Notes under the pieces: model-generated
Told to the model about the DNA's origin: nothing
Databases searched by the model: none
Seen by the model: only the letters and a program-made list of their open reading frames with translations
Source: FLUQ01 sp031548325
Lineage (GTDB): Bacteria > Desulfobacterota > Desulfovibrionia > Desulfovibrionales > Desulfovibrionaceae
Length of the DNA: 36,717 bases
NCBI GenBank assembly: GCA_031548325.1
Contig: JAVBRE010000111.1
Span: 1-36,717, forward strand
Reading direction: 5' to 3'
Part shown: positions 15,714 through 22,822 of the stretch, piece by piece
Layout: each line of letters starts with the position of its first letter
How positions within the stretch are numbered: the stretch's first letter is position 1
Position numbers and translations under genes: made by a program

Positions 15714-16073
15714 ATGGGGAAAGATGAATTCAACGCCTTTCTCGGAGCGGGCACGGTATACCAGGGACAGTTGAATTTCCTGGGCGCCGTGCGTATCGAC
15801 GGGCAATTCACCGGAGAAATACGGTCCGAGGGCACTCTGATCCTCGGGCAGGACGCCAAGGTGGAAGGCAACGTGTCCGTCAGCCAGCTCATTCTGAGCG
15901 GAAGCATCAGCGGCGACATTACGGTTTCCGGCAAGACCATCATGCATAAAACCGCGTACCTCACCGGCGATCTGGCGACCAAATCGCTGATTATGGAAGA
16001 AGGCGCCATGCTGCAAGGAAAGGTCAGTATGGATCCTTCACGCGATACGCCCACCAAGGATACGACCGGCTGA
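15714..16073 (+). CDS. bactofilin (polymer-forming cytoskeletal protein)
   Basis: A 119-residue protein of the bactofilin family (formerly DUF583), which forms nucleotide-independent filaments made of a right-handed beta-helix. Repeating short beta-strand units are visible: YQGQLNFLGAVRIDGQFTGEI, GTLILGQDAKVEGNVSVSQ, LILSGSISGDITVSGKTIM, and YLTGDLATKSLIMEEGAML. A short charged tail ends in SRDTPTKDTTG. AAGGAG lies 6 nt before ATG 15714. It follows rodA by 87 bp on the same strand, which suggests a role in the same shape or wall-synthesis programme. It lacks a membrane anchor of its own. Confidence 0.92.
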   Translation: MGKDEFNAFLGAGTVYQGQLNFLGAVRIDGQFTGEIRSEGTLILGQDAKVEGNVSVSQLILSGSISGDITVSGKTIMHKTAYLTGDLATKSLIMEEGAMLQGKVSMDPSRDTPTKDTTG

Positions 16074-16143
16074 CCCGCCTTTTGAGGCGCCGTCCCCTGC
16101 CCTTGCATTTTTTTCGTTCCACTTCCGCCGCGCTGCGCCTTGC

Positions 16144-16167
16144 CGGCCGCGCGGCCGTCTTTCTTTT
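16144..16167 (+). terminator. putative terminator after the bactofilin gene
   Basis: CGGCC/GGCCG (16144-16157) closes a GCGC loop and is followed by TCTTTCTTTT. This would end the mre-bactofilin transcript. The rest of the 348-bp gap 16074-16421 holds the permease promoter and leader and no gene that I can support. Confidence 0.5.
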
Positions 16168-16308
16168 CTGCCGGCCGGCTGCGCGATAAGCCGCCCCGGA
16201 TCATCAATGCGCTGCGCCGTTCCGGCGCGTACCGGCACTCCTTTTTATTTTTTCATTTAACCATAAATATAAAACGTTTTCCCAAATCGTGCCGGTCCCA
16301 CTGCCCGC

Positions 16309-16336
16309 TTGCCCGAGTTCCGGCTTGTTGTATACT
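16309..16336 (+). promoter_or_regulatory. promoter of the GntP-family permease gene
   Basis: TTGCCC (16309-16314), a 16-nt spacer and TATACT (16331-16336) lie about 85 nt before the permease ATG. An unused strong AAAGGAGG occurs in the leader near 16350. Confidence 0.5.
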
Positions 16337-16421
16337 GCCCCGAAACCAAAGGAGGCGCGGCACTCTTCAGGCGTCAACGGTCCTTTTCTGCGGGATCAAC
16401 GGAAAAAAAGGCAGGATACTT

Positions 16422-17777
16422 ATGGTCCAGGGCAATATGCTTCTCATCATTCTGATTGTCTCCATCGCGGCCATTGTTCTACTCATTTCCAGATTCAAGG
16501 TGCACCCTTTCCTCAGCCTGCTGGTCGTTGCCCTGTTTATGGGGCTTGCGGCCAACATGCCTGCCCTTGAGGTGGTCAGCAACATCACCACCGGGTTCGG
16601 CAACACCTGCGCGTCCATCGGCATCATCATCGCTCTGGGCACGGCCATCGGCGTCTTTCTGGAGAAAAGCGGCGCCGCCTACACCATGGCCGGGTCCATC
16701 CTGAATGTGGTGGGCGAAAAACGTCCGGCCCTGGCCATGAGCATCATCGGGTACATCGTGTCCATTCCGGTGTTCTGCGACTCGGGCTTCGTCATTCTTT
16801 CCGCTCTGAACAAGTCTCTGTCCCGGCGGGCGAAAGTTTCCATGGTGACCATGGCCGTCGCCCTGTCCACGGGCCTGTATGCGACCCACACCCTGGTGCC
16901 TCCGACGCCCGGCCCCATCGCCGCCGCGGCCAACCTTCACGCGGATCTCGGCATGGTCATTCTGATAGGCCTGATTATTGCCGCCCCTTCCGCGGCTGCC
17001 GGGTATTTCTGGGCCACCTGGGCGTGCAAAAATCTGCCCTTCGAACTGGATGACGCGACCGACGACCTGCAAACCATCATTGCCAAACAGGGCAAGCTGC
17101 CCACCCCTTTCATGTCCTTTGCCCCCATTTTCCTGCCCATCATTCTCATCGGCTTCAGTTCCCTGGCGGACTTTCCCGCCATCAAGGCCGCCCTGGGCAC
17201 AAGCAGCTTCATTTACGTGGCCCTGCGCTTTCTGGGGCACCCCGTCATAGCGCTTTCGCTGGGCTTCATACTCTGCTTCTTCCTGATCCCCAAATTGACC
17301 GGCGAAGTGCTTAACGACTGGGTGGGCGACGCCATCAAGAACGCCGGCACCATCATCCTGATCACCGCCGCCGGCGGCGCGCTGGGCATGATCATCGCCA
17401 AGACCAACATCGGCAAACAGCTCGGCGACATGCTCAAGGTGTACAACATGGGCATCTTCCTGCCCTTCATCATCTCTGCCGCCCTGAAAACCGCCCAGGG
17501 TTCCTCCACGGTGTCCCTGATAACCACATCCACCATCGTCTATCCCCTGCTGGAAAGTCTGGGACTGGGCACGCCCATGGGCGCGGTCATGGCCACGGCG
17601 GCCGTGGGCTGCGGGTCCATGGTCGTTTCCCACGCCAACGACTCCTACTTCTGGGTGGTGACGCAGTTTTCCGGCCTCAAGGTCGAAACGGCGTACCGTT
17701 CCCACTCTGTGGCAACCTTCATTCAGGGGGTGGTGGGCATCATCGCGGTGTTCATTGTGACCAAGATCGTGGTTTGA
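16422..17777 (+). CDS. GntP family permease (gluconate/glycerate-type sugar-acid transporter)
   Basis: A 451-residue inner-membrane transporter with about 12 hydrophobic segments, matching the GntP family of proton symporters for gluconate and related sugar acids. Family-typical stretches include GFGNTCASIGIIIALGTAIG, SIPVFCDSGFVILSALNK, HTLVPPTPGPIAAA, AALKTAQGSSTVSLITT and a C-terminal VVSHANDSYFWVVTQFSG. ATG 16422 (MVQGNMLLI) follows GGCAGGA and gives a normal length; the longer frame upstream is non-coding leader. It is monocistronic with its own promoter and a strong terminator. No sugar-acid catabolic gene is adjacent, so the substrate is unknown. Confidence 0.9.
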   Translation: MVQGNMLLIILIVSIAAIVLLISRFKVHPFLSLLVVALFMGLAANMPALEVVSNITTGFGNTCASIGIIIALGTAIGVFLEKSGAAYTMAGSILNVVGEKRPALAMSIIGYIVSIPVFCDSGFVILSALNKSLSRRAKVSMVTMAVALSTGLYATHTLVPPTPGPIAAAANLHADLGMVILIGLIIAAPSAAAGYFWATWACKNLPFELDDATDDLQTIIAKQGKLPTPFMSFAPIFLPIILIGFSSLADFPAIKAALGTSSFIYVALRFLGHPVIALSLGFILCFFLIPKLTGEVLNDWVGDAIKNAGTIILITAAGGALGMIIAKTNIGKQLGDMLKVYNMGIFLPFIISAALKTAQGSSTVSLITTSTIVYPLLESLGLGTPMGAVMATAAVGCGSMVVSHANDSYFWVVTQFSGLKVETAYRSHSVATFIQGVVGIIAVFIVTKIVV

Positions 17778-17837
17778 CGCAAAAATGCGTGACTCCGCTC
17801 CGCACCCTGCAGAGAACAGAGCCCCCTGACACAGTAC

Positions 17838-17874
17838 GCAAAAGGACCCCGCGCTATGCGCGGGGTCCTTTTGC
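17838..17874. terminator. bidirectional intrinsic terminator between the permease gene and lptD
   Basis: A perfect 17-bp stem (GCAAAAGGACCCCGCGC, loop TAT, then its complement) carries AAAA and TTTT in the arms. It can therefore stop transcription in both directions, as suits two convergent genes. Confidence 0.92.
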
Positions 17875-17897
17875 CGACAATGGCAATGCGCTGCGGC

Positions 17898-20342
17898 TTA
17901 CCCGCCCAGGCCGTTAAACACCACCAGAAACTGGTAGTTTCGATCTCCGGCGTCCGAACTCATCCTGCCGATAAGTTGAAAACACTGATGGGTGTAAATA
18001 AGGTCCAGCGAGCGTTCCACATCGTCGTTGTTCTCGAAATCGCGGCTGTAGCCCAGGCGCAGGGACAGGGGACCAAAAAAATTAAGAGAGGCTTTCAGGT
18101 CCAAGGTCTTTATGTCCTTGTCCCGCTGCCGGGTATATTCATCCAGGGCCTTGCGAAATCCGAGCCCGGTATAAAAGTTGCCCCAGGTCGGGTAGTTGAG
18201 ACAAACTCCGTGATCGTGGCGGGTGATGCGGTTCATGTACGGCGACCAATAGGTGCGCGACAGCAGCGAAATGTATTCGTCCAGGCCGACCTGCACCTCG
18301 GCCCTTATATCGGAGAAGGGGCGGCGCTGATAGCGGTCGCGTTCGTCGTCGCGGGTGGCCTCGCGCAGATCGTACCCTTGTTCCACGGTAAGGCGCAGCA
18401 GATCCAGATAGTCGGTGGCCACGGTCGGAACCGGGGCTTCTCCCTGCTTGGAAGCTTTTTGCGCAACCACCTTTTCCCGCTTGCGGGTGATGAGATTGGT
18501 TACCGAATAAGTCAGTTCGTTGACGGCGCGGATGCGATCTTCGCCGTCATATTTGGGGTTGTCGTTCTGGTCGACCAGGGGGATGTTCGCATAGCCCACC
18601 CTGGGCTGCACCGAATGGCGCAGGGCGGTCCAGCGGCTTTTTCCGATGGTGCCGTTGGACGCGGTCAATGGCGCGGAGCTGACGGGAAAAACCCGCGCGA
18701 ATTCCGTGGAGCCCATGACGCTGAACTGCGGAACCGTCTGCGAATCACCGTTTTGCAGGGGCGCGGCGTTGTTTTCCTTGTCCACCTTGTCCGTGGCGTA
18801 GAGCGCCTGGCGGACCCCGGCCGTGGCGATCACCGAGCCGTAGCGGCCGTTGACCGGCAAGGACAGCTGGGGAGTGAGGGAGTAGCGGGCGCCGCGCGTG
18901 CCGTTGCGCCGGTACATGTACCCCGCTTCCGTAGCCGCGGCGATTTCCAGGGGCAGACCTTCGATCAGCGCCCCTTTGTGCAAAAAGGCGCTGGCCGCGG
19001 GCAACTGCTGTACGGTGGGGTCGGAAGTCAGGCCCTTGTTGCCGTGCCCCAGACTCTGGTCCTGGGTATAGGCTGCGCCCAGAGCCACCGACACGCGCTG
19101 CCAGTCGCGAAAGAGCAGAAGACCGCTTTCGCGGGTCTGATCCCGTTCACGAATGTCGCGGCGGAACAGGTCGAAAAGCTGCTCGCGGCTCTGGTTGAAA
19201 CCGGAGTAGCCTCTTTTAAACTCATGCAGAAAGTTCTGGTCCGAAACGTAGTCGATATTGGCCCGCAGCTTCCATTTGGGATCGCCCAGCAGCGTCCCGT
19301 CGTACATGCCCCGCACCCAGTAACGCTGGTCGTTGGTGCGGATCAGACCGTCATCGGAATTGATCGGATCATCCTGGTCTTTCAGCACTCGTTCCCTGTC
19401 CGACAACCAGTCGAAACGCAGCCAGGTGCCCTCTTGGGCCGAAGGCCGCGAACGATACTGCACGCCCTGCATCAGGCCGTGCTTTTCCATGACGTATTCG
19501 TTGAGCAAGAGGTCCCGGCTCGGGTCAATGGCCCAGAAATAGGGCTGGTTGTAATAGAAGCCGCGCTCGCTGCTCTGCCCGAATTCCGGGGGCAGAAAAC
19601 CCGACTGGCGGTCTTTTTTGGCCGGTATGAGCATCCAGGGGCTGTACATCACCGGGGTATCCGCCACCTGAAAGCGCGAATTCCAAAGCTGGGCGTAGCC
19701 GTCCAGTTCCACCACCGCCTCATCCGCCAGCAACGACCAGGCGGGCACGTCGCCGTCGCAGGCTGTGATTTTGGCCTGCTTGAAGGTGTAAACGTCGCCC
19801 CAGTGTTTGTCGATGCGGTCCCCGGCAAAGTAAATATGGGGGCCGTCCATGAAGATTTCGCCCTTTTTCAGCCAGCCGACCCGGCTGCGCAGGTCAAACT
19901 CGGCCTCTTCGGCCTTCATCTGGTCTCTGCCCATCAGGGCGGAGACATGTCCTTTCAGAAACACCCATTTTGTGGTGCTGTAATAGCGGGCATAGTCGGC
20001 CTTCAGGTATTCCGCGCCGCGCCGCAGCACGACGTTGCCGAAGGCCTCCATAATTTCGCTGTCGTTCTGGGAAGTGACCTTGTCCGCCGTCAGGGTCCAG
20101 GTCACGGCTTTATCGTCTTCCGCCTTCATGGTCAGAGCGCTGCCGGAAGGAATTTTGCCGTTCGGGCCGACCTGCATCCGGCCGGGCGCACCGGTTGCCG
20201 CCGGGGCCGGGGCGGCCAACGCGCCCGGCCTGCCCCACGCGTTTTCGGCGGCCCGCGCTCCGGACGCGGCAAAACAGGGCACGGCCAGAATCAGAAAAAA
20301 GCCGGCCTGGAGAAAAAAAAGCCGGCGGGCCGCGAAACTCAT
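17898..20342 (-). CDS. lptD: LPS-assembly outer membrane protein LptD
   Basis: An 814-residue outer-membrane protein that inserts lipopolysaccharide into the outer leaflet with LptE. A signal peptide (MSFAARRLFFLQAGFFLILA, cleavage near residues 25-32) is followed by an OstA/LptA-like beta-jellyroll (about 60-200) with WTLTADKVTSQND and YARYYSTTKWVFLKGHV. The rest is the LptD barrel domain, including PVMYSPWMLIPAKKDRQSGF. I count three cysteines outside the signal peptide (TACDGD, GVCLNY, HQCFQL), against four in the E. coli protein with its two disulfides, so the disulfide scheme may differ. It is divergent from alr across 74 bp; the C-terminus abuts the bidirectional terminator. Confidence 0.92.
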   Translation of the reverse strand: MSFAARRLFFLQAGFFLILAVPCFAASGARAAENAWGRPGALAAPAPAATGAPGRMQVGPNGKIPSGSALTMKAEDDKAVTWTLTADKVTSQNDSEIMEAFGNVVLRRGAEYLKADYARYYSTTKWVFLKGHVSALMGRDQMKAEEAEFDLRSRVGWLKKGEIFMDGPHIYFAGDRIDKHWGDVYTFKQAKITACDGDVPAWSLLADEAVVELDGYAQLWNSRFQVADTPVMYSPWMLIPAKKDRQSGFLPPEFGQSSERGFYYNQPYFWAIDPSRDLLLNEYVMEKHGLMQGVQYRSRPSAQEGTWLRFDWLSDRERVLKDQDDPINSDDGLIRTNDQRYWVRGMYDGTLLGDPKWKLRANIDYVSDQNFLHEFKRGYSGFNQSREQLFDLFRRDIRERDQTRESGLLLFRDWQRVSVALGAAYTQDQSLGHGNKGLTSDPTVQQLPAASAFLHKGALIEGLPLEIAAATEAGYMYRRNGTRGARYSLTPQLSLPVNGRYGSVIATAGVRQALYATDKVDKENNAAPLQNGDSQTVPQFSVMGSTEFARVFPVSSAPLTASNGTIGKSRWTALRHSVQPRVGYANIPLVDQNDNPKYDGEDRIRAVNELTYSVTNLITRKREKVVAQKASKQGEAPVPTVATDYLDLLRLTVEQGYDLREATRDDERDRYQRRPFSDIRAEVQVGLDEYISLLSRTYWSPYMNRITRHDHGVCLNYPTWGNFYTGLGFRKALDEYTRQRDKDIKTLDLKASLNFFGPLSLRLGYSRDFENNDDVERSLDLIYTHQCFQLIGRMSSDAGDRNYQFLVVFNGLGG

Positions 20343-20416
20343 GATAGCCCCGATTGCAGGTTGAATGTGACAAAGAGACGGCGTATGAATACTCTACTAT
20401 ATCGGGAGTTCGTACC

Positions 20417-21625
20417 ATGACTCAACGCAAAGAGCAAAGACTTTCCCCGGCCGGTCTGACGTTGGCCCATGTTCGCCTTGACCGCCTGCGCGCCAATTGG
20501 CGGCATATTCGATCGCTCGCCGGCGACGATGATCCCGCTCGCGTCTGGCCCGCGGCAATGCCGGTCATCAAGGCCGACGCATACGGCCACGGTCTTGTGC
20601 GCGTCGCCGAAACTCTGCTGGCCCAGGGAGCCAAAGCCCTGGCGGTTGGCTCGGTGGCTGAAGCCGTCATCCTGCGCCGCGCCATGGCCCGCAAAACGGA
20701 CGCCCGCGCGTTTCTTCTGCTGCCGCTTCTGGGCCTTCAAAACATGAAAGACGCGCGCGATGCGCTACACCACGATCTGGTTCCCTTTGTTCACGACAAA
20801 ACCCAGTTGGAACTGCTCGCCGCCGCGCACAGCTCGGCCGCCGGCAAAAGCCCGCTGCCCGTCGCCGTCAAAATCGATACCGGCATGTCAAGGCTGGGCT
20901 TCGCCGCGAGCGACCCCGGCGCCGTTCTGGATCTGCTGCGCTCTTTCCCCATGCTGCGTCCTTCGCTGCTGGCCACGCACATGGCCGCCGCGGACGACCC
21001 GGAGGCTCTGGACAGCGTCCGGAGGCAAATCGCCCGCTTCCGGGCCGTATTCGAGACATTATGCGGCGCATGGCCGGATCTTACGCCGTCCTTCGCCAAC
21101 TCTCCGGCGACCCTGGCCGACAAAGAACTTGCCGCCGGCTTTCCCTTTCACGTCCGGCGGCCGGGCTTCGTCCTGTATGGCGGCAACCCCTTTGCGGGAA
21201 CCAGCCTTGAGCGGCTCGGCGCCCCTCTGCGCCCGACCATGGAAGTCACCGCCCCCGTGCTTTCCGTACACGATCTGGCCAAAGGCGAAACCGTCAGCTA
21301 CGGGCGCACTTTCGCCGCCCCGAAAGCCATGCGCGTCGCTGTCGTCGGCGCGGGCTACGCCGACGGATACAGCCGGGGCCTGTCCGGCAAAGGCTTCGTC
21401 TGTCTGCACAAAATCCGCTGCCCCATTCTCGGCCGGGTCTGCATGCAGATGCATATTGTGGATGTCAGCCGCCTGCCGCAAACCGCCGTCGGCGATACGG
21501 CGCACCTCTTGGGCGGCGACGGTCCGGGCGCAATCAGCCCGGACGATCTGGCCGCCGCCTGGGGCACCATTCCTTACGAAATCTTCTGCCTGCTGGGCAA
21601 AAATCCCAGAGTGTTTCACGGCTGA
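20417..21625 (+). CDS. alr: alanine racemase
   Basis: A 402-residue PLP enzyme making D-alanine for peptidoglycan. The PLP lysine is K52 in VIKADAYGHG, the second catalytic base is Y314 in GAGYADGYSRG, and the conserved DTGMSRLGF and GRVCMQMHIVDVS motifs are present. Length is slightly above the usual 360-390 owing to a short N-terminal extension and an insert near residue 37. ATG 20417 has GGAG about 9 nt upstream. A possible promoter is GTGACA with TACTCT at 17 nt, within the short gap shared with lptD. It is followed by the promoter of the ribosomal-protein operon rather than by a co-transcribed gene. Confidence 0.95.
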   Translation: MTQRKEQRLSPAGLTLAHVRLDRLRANWRHIRSLAGDDDPARVWPAAMPVIKADAYGHGLVRVAETLLAQGAKALAVGSVAEAVILRRAMARKTDARAFLLLPLLGLQNMKDARDALHHDLVPFVHDKTQLELLAAAHSSAAGKSPLPVAVKIDTGMSRLGFAASDPGAVLDLLRSFPMLRPSLLATHMAAADDPEALDSVRRQIARFRAVFETLCGAWPDLTPSFANSPATLADKELAAGFPFHVRRPGFVLYGGNPFAGTSLERLGAPLRPTMEVTAPVLSVHDLAKGETVSYGRTFAAPKAMRVAVVGAGYADGYSRGLSGKGFVCLHKIRCPILGRVCMQMHIVDVSRLPQTAVGDTAHLLGGDGPGAISPDDLAAAWGTIPYEIFCLLGKNPRVFHG

Positions 21626-21633
21626 TTTCCACA

Positions 21634-21662
21634 TTGACAGCCTCCTCTCCGCCGTATATAGC
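21634..21662 (+). promoter_or_regulatory. promoter of the rpsF-rpsR-rplI-dnaB operon
   Basis: A perfect -35 TTGACA (21634-21639), 17-nt spacer and -10 TATAGC (21657-21662) lie 60 bp upstream of rpsF. It is the best match to a housekeeping promoter in the window. Confidence 0.75.
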
Positions 21663-21679
21663 CTCTGGTTCCACCTTGC

Positions 21680-21709
21680 TCTTCCGCCGGGCGGAAGGGC
21701 CATATGCCC
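21680..21709 (+). promoter_or_regulatory. structured rpsF leader, possible S6:S18 autoregulatory site
   Basis: Between promoter and ATG there is a hairpin CTTCCGC/GCGGAAG (21681-21697, loop CGG) and an overlapping GGGC/GCCC hairpin (21697-21709). Leaders of rpsF in several bacteria bind the S6:S18 complex through a short motif that mimics its 16S rRNA site. Position fits, but I cannot align the motif reliably. Confidence 0.35.
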
Positions 21710-21722
21710 ATAAGGAGAGGAT

Positions 21723-22046
21723 ATGAGAAAGTTTGAGACCCTGCTGCTTCTGTCGCCGGAACTGCCTGTCGACGGACGCGAGGCCGTCATCAGTTCCCTT
21801 GTCGCCATCATCGAGCGCGAAAAAGGCAACATGCTGGCCACCGACCACTGGGGCATGCGCGACCTTGCGTACCCCGTGCGCAAGCAGATGCGCGGCTACT
21901 ACGTGCGTCTGGAATATGCCGGCCCCGCCCCGCTGGTGGCCGAGCTTGAGCGCAACATCCGCAATGCCGACGGCATCTTCAAATTCACCAGCGTCAGGCT
22001 GGCGGACGCCGTCGAACCGGCCGAAAACGCAGAGGAGGCGGTATAA
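21723..22046 (+). CDS. rpsF: 30S ribosomal protein bS6
   Basis: A 107-residue ribosomal protein of the 30S platform that binds 16S rRNA together with bS18. The N-terminal strand (MRKFETLLLLSPEL), the central DHWGMRDLAYPVRKQMRGYYV motif and LERNIRNADGIFKFTSVRL are characteristic. The C-terminus ends in an acidic Glu/Ala tail, as is common. AAGGAGAGG lies just upstream of ATG 21723. It is the first gene of the rpsF-rpsR-rplI-dnaB operon, and its stop codon TAA shares its last base with the rpsR start. Confidence 0.97.
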   Translation: MRKFETLLLLSPELPVDGREAVISSLVAIIEREKGNMLATDHWGMRDLAYPVRKQMRGYYVRLEYAGPAPLVAELERNIRNADGIFKFTSVRLADAVEPAENAEEAV

Positions 22047-22309
22047 TGGCTTTCAAGAAGAAATTCACTCCCCGCCGCAAATTCTGCCGTTTCTGCGCGG
22101 ACAAGGACCTGCCCCTGGATTACAAGCGCGTTGACATTCTGCGCGACTTCATCACGGAGCGCGGCAAGATCATCGCCCGCCGCATCACCGGCACCTGCGC
22201 TTTTCACCAGCGCCGCCTGACCCTGCAGATCAAGCGGGCCCGTCAGATGGCGCTGATGATCTACACCGCGGCGCACGCCAGCGACGTTAAAAAGAAAAGC
22301 GTACTGTAG
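22046..22309 (+). CDS. rpsR: 30S ribosomal protein bS18
   Basis: An 87-residue ribosomal protein that pairs with bS6. The diagnostic segments are YKRVDILRDFITERGKIIARRITGTCAFHQ and LQIKRARQMALMIYT. The N-terminus has FCRFC and a third cysteine in GTCAFHQ, so this is probably the zinc-binding (Cys-containing) form of bS18. The ATG overlaps the rpsF stop by one base (TAATG), implying translational coupling. It ends in TAG. Confidence 0.97.
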   Translation: MAFKKKFTPRRKFCRFCADKDLPLDYKRVDILRDFITERGKIIARRITGTCAFHQRRLTLQIKRARQMALMIYTAAHASDVKKKSVL

Positions 22310-22318
22310 GAGAGCGCC

Positions 22319-22822
22319 ATGCAAGTAATTCTCAGAGCAGACGTTGAAAACCTGGGGCGCCTGGGCGACGTGGTCAAGGTAAGGCCCGGCTACGGGCGCA
22401 ACTACCTGCTGCCCCAGGGTCTGGCCATGCCGGCCACCCCTGCCAGCCTCAAGGTTTTTGAACTTGAGCGCAGAAAGCTGCAAGCCCAAATGGACGCCCT
22501 GCGCGCCGCCGCCGGCGATCTGGCAGGCCGCATCGGCAAGGCCAACCTGGTCATTCCCATGCGTGTCGGCGAAAACGACAAGCTTTACGGTTCGGTCACC
22601 CCCGCCCTCATCGCCGAGGCTCTTGAAGCGCAAGGCGTTGAAATTGACCGCCGCCGCATCCTCATGGACGCGCCCATCAGAACCCTGGGCGAATTCTCTG
22701 TCCGCGCGCGGCTGCATGCTGACGTTGTGGCGGAATTTACCGTCAACGTGGTTCCCGAGGAACGCCACCATGCCGACGAATCCGTCCAGCAGGAATCCCG
22801 GCCCGAACCCGCTGCCGAATAA
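22319..22822 (+). CDS. rplI: 50S ribosomal protein bL9
   Basis: A 167-residue ribosomal protein bound to 23S rRNA domain V. The N-terminal domain has the signature VENLGRLGDVVKVRPGYGRN and YLLPQGLAMPAT, followed by the long connecting helix (ELERRKLQAQMDALRAAAGD) and a C-terminal domain with GENDKLYGSVTPALIAEAL. A charged C-terminal extension (from about residue 150) is encoded where the dnaB start overlaps it in another frame by 53 bp. AGGAG lies 6 nt before ATG 22319. Confidence 0.97.
   Translation: MQVILRADVENLGRLGDVVKVRPGYGRNYLLPQGLAMPATPASLKVFELERRKLQAQMDALRAAAGDLAGRIGKANLVIPMRVGENDKLYGSVTPALIAEALEAQGVEIDRRRILMDAPIRTLGEFSVRARLHADVVAEFTVNVVPEERHHADESVQQESRPEPAAE

Noticed and set aside
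17856..20420. An 854-codon open frame opposite lptD
   Set aside because: Antisense shadow of LptD; it runs through the terminator hairpin and has no domain or signal features.
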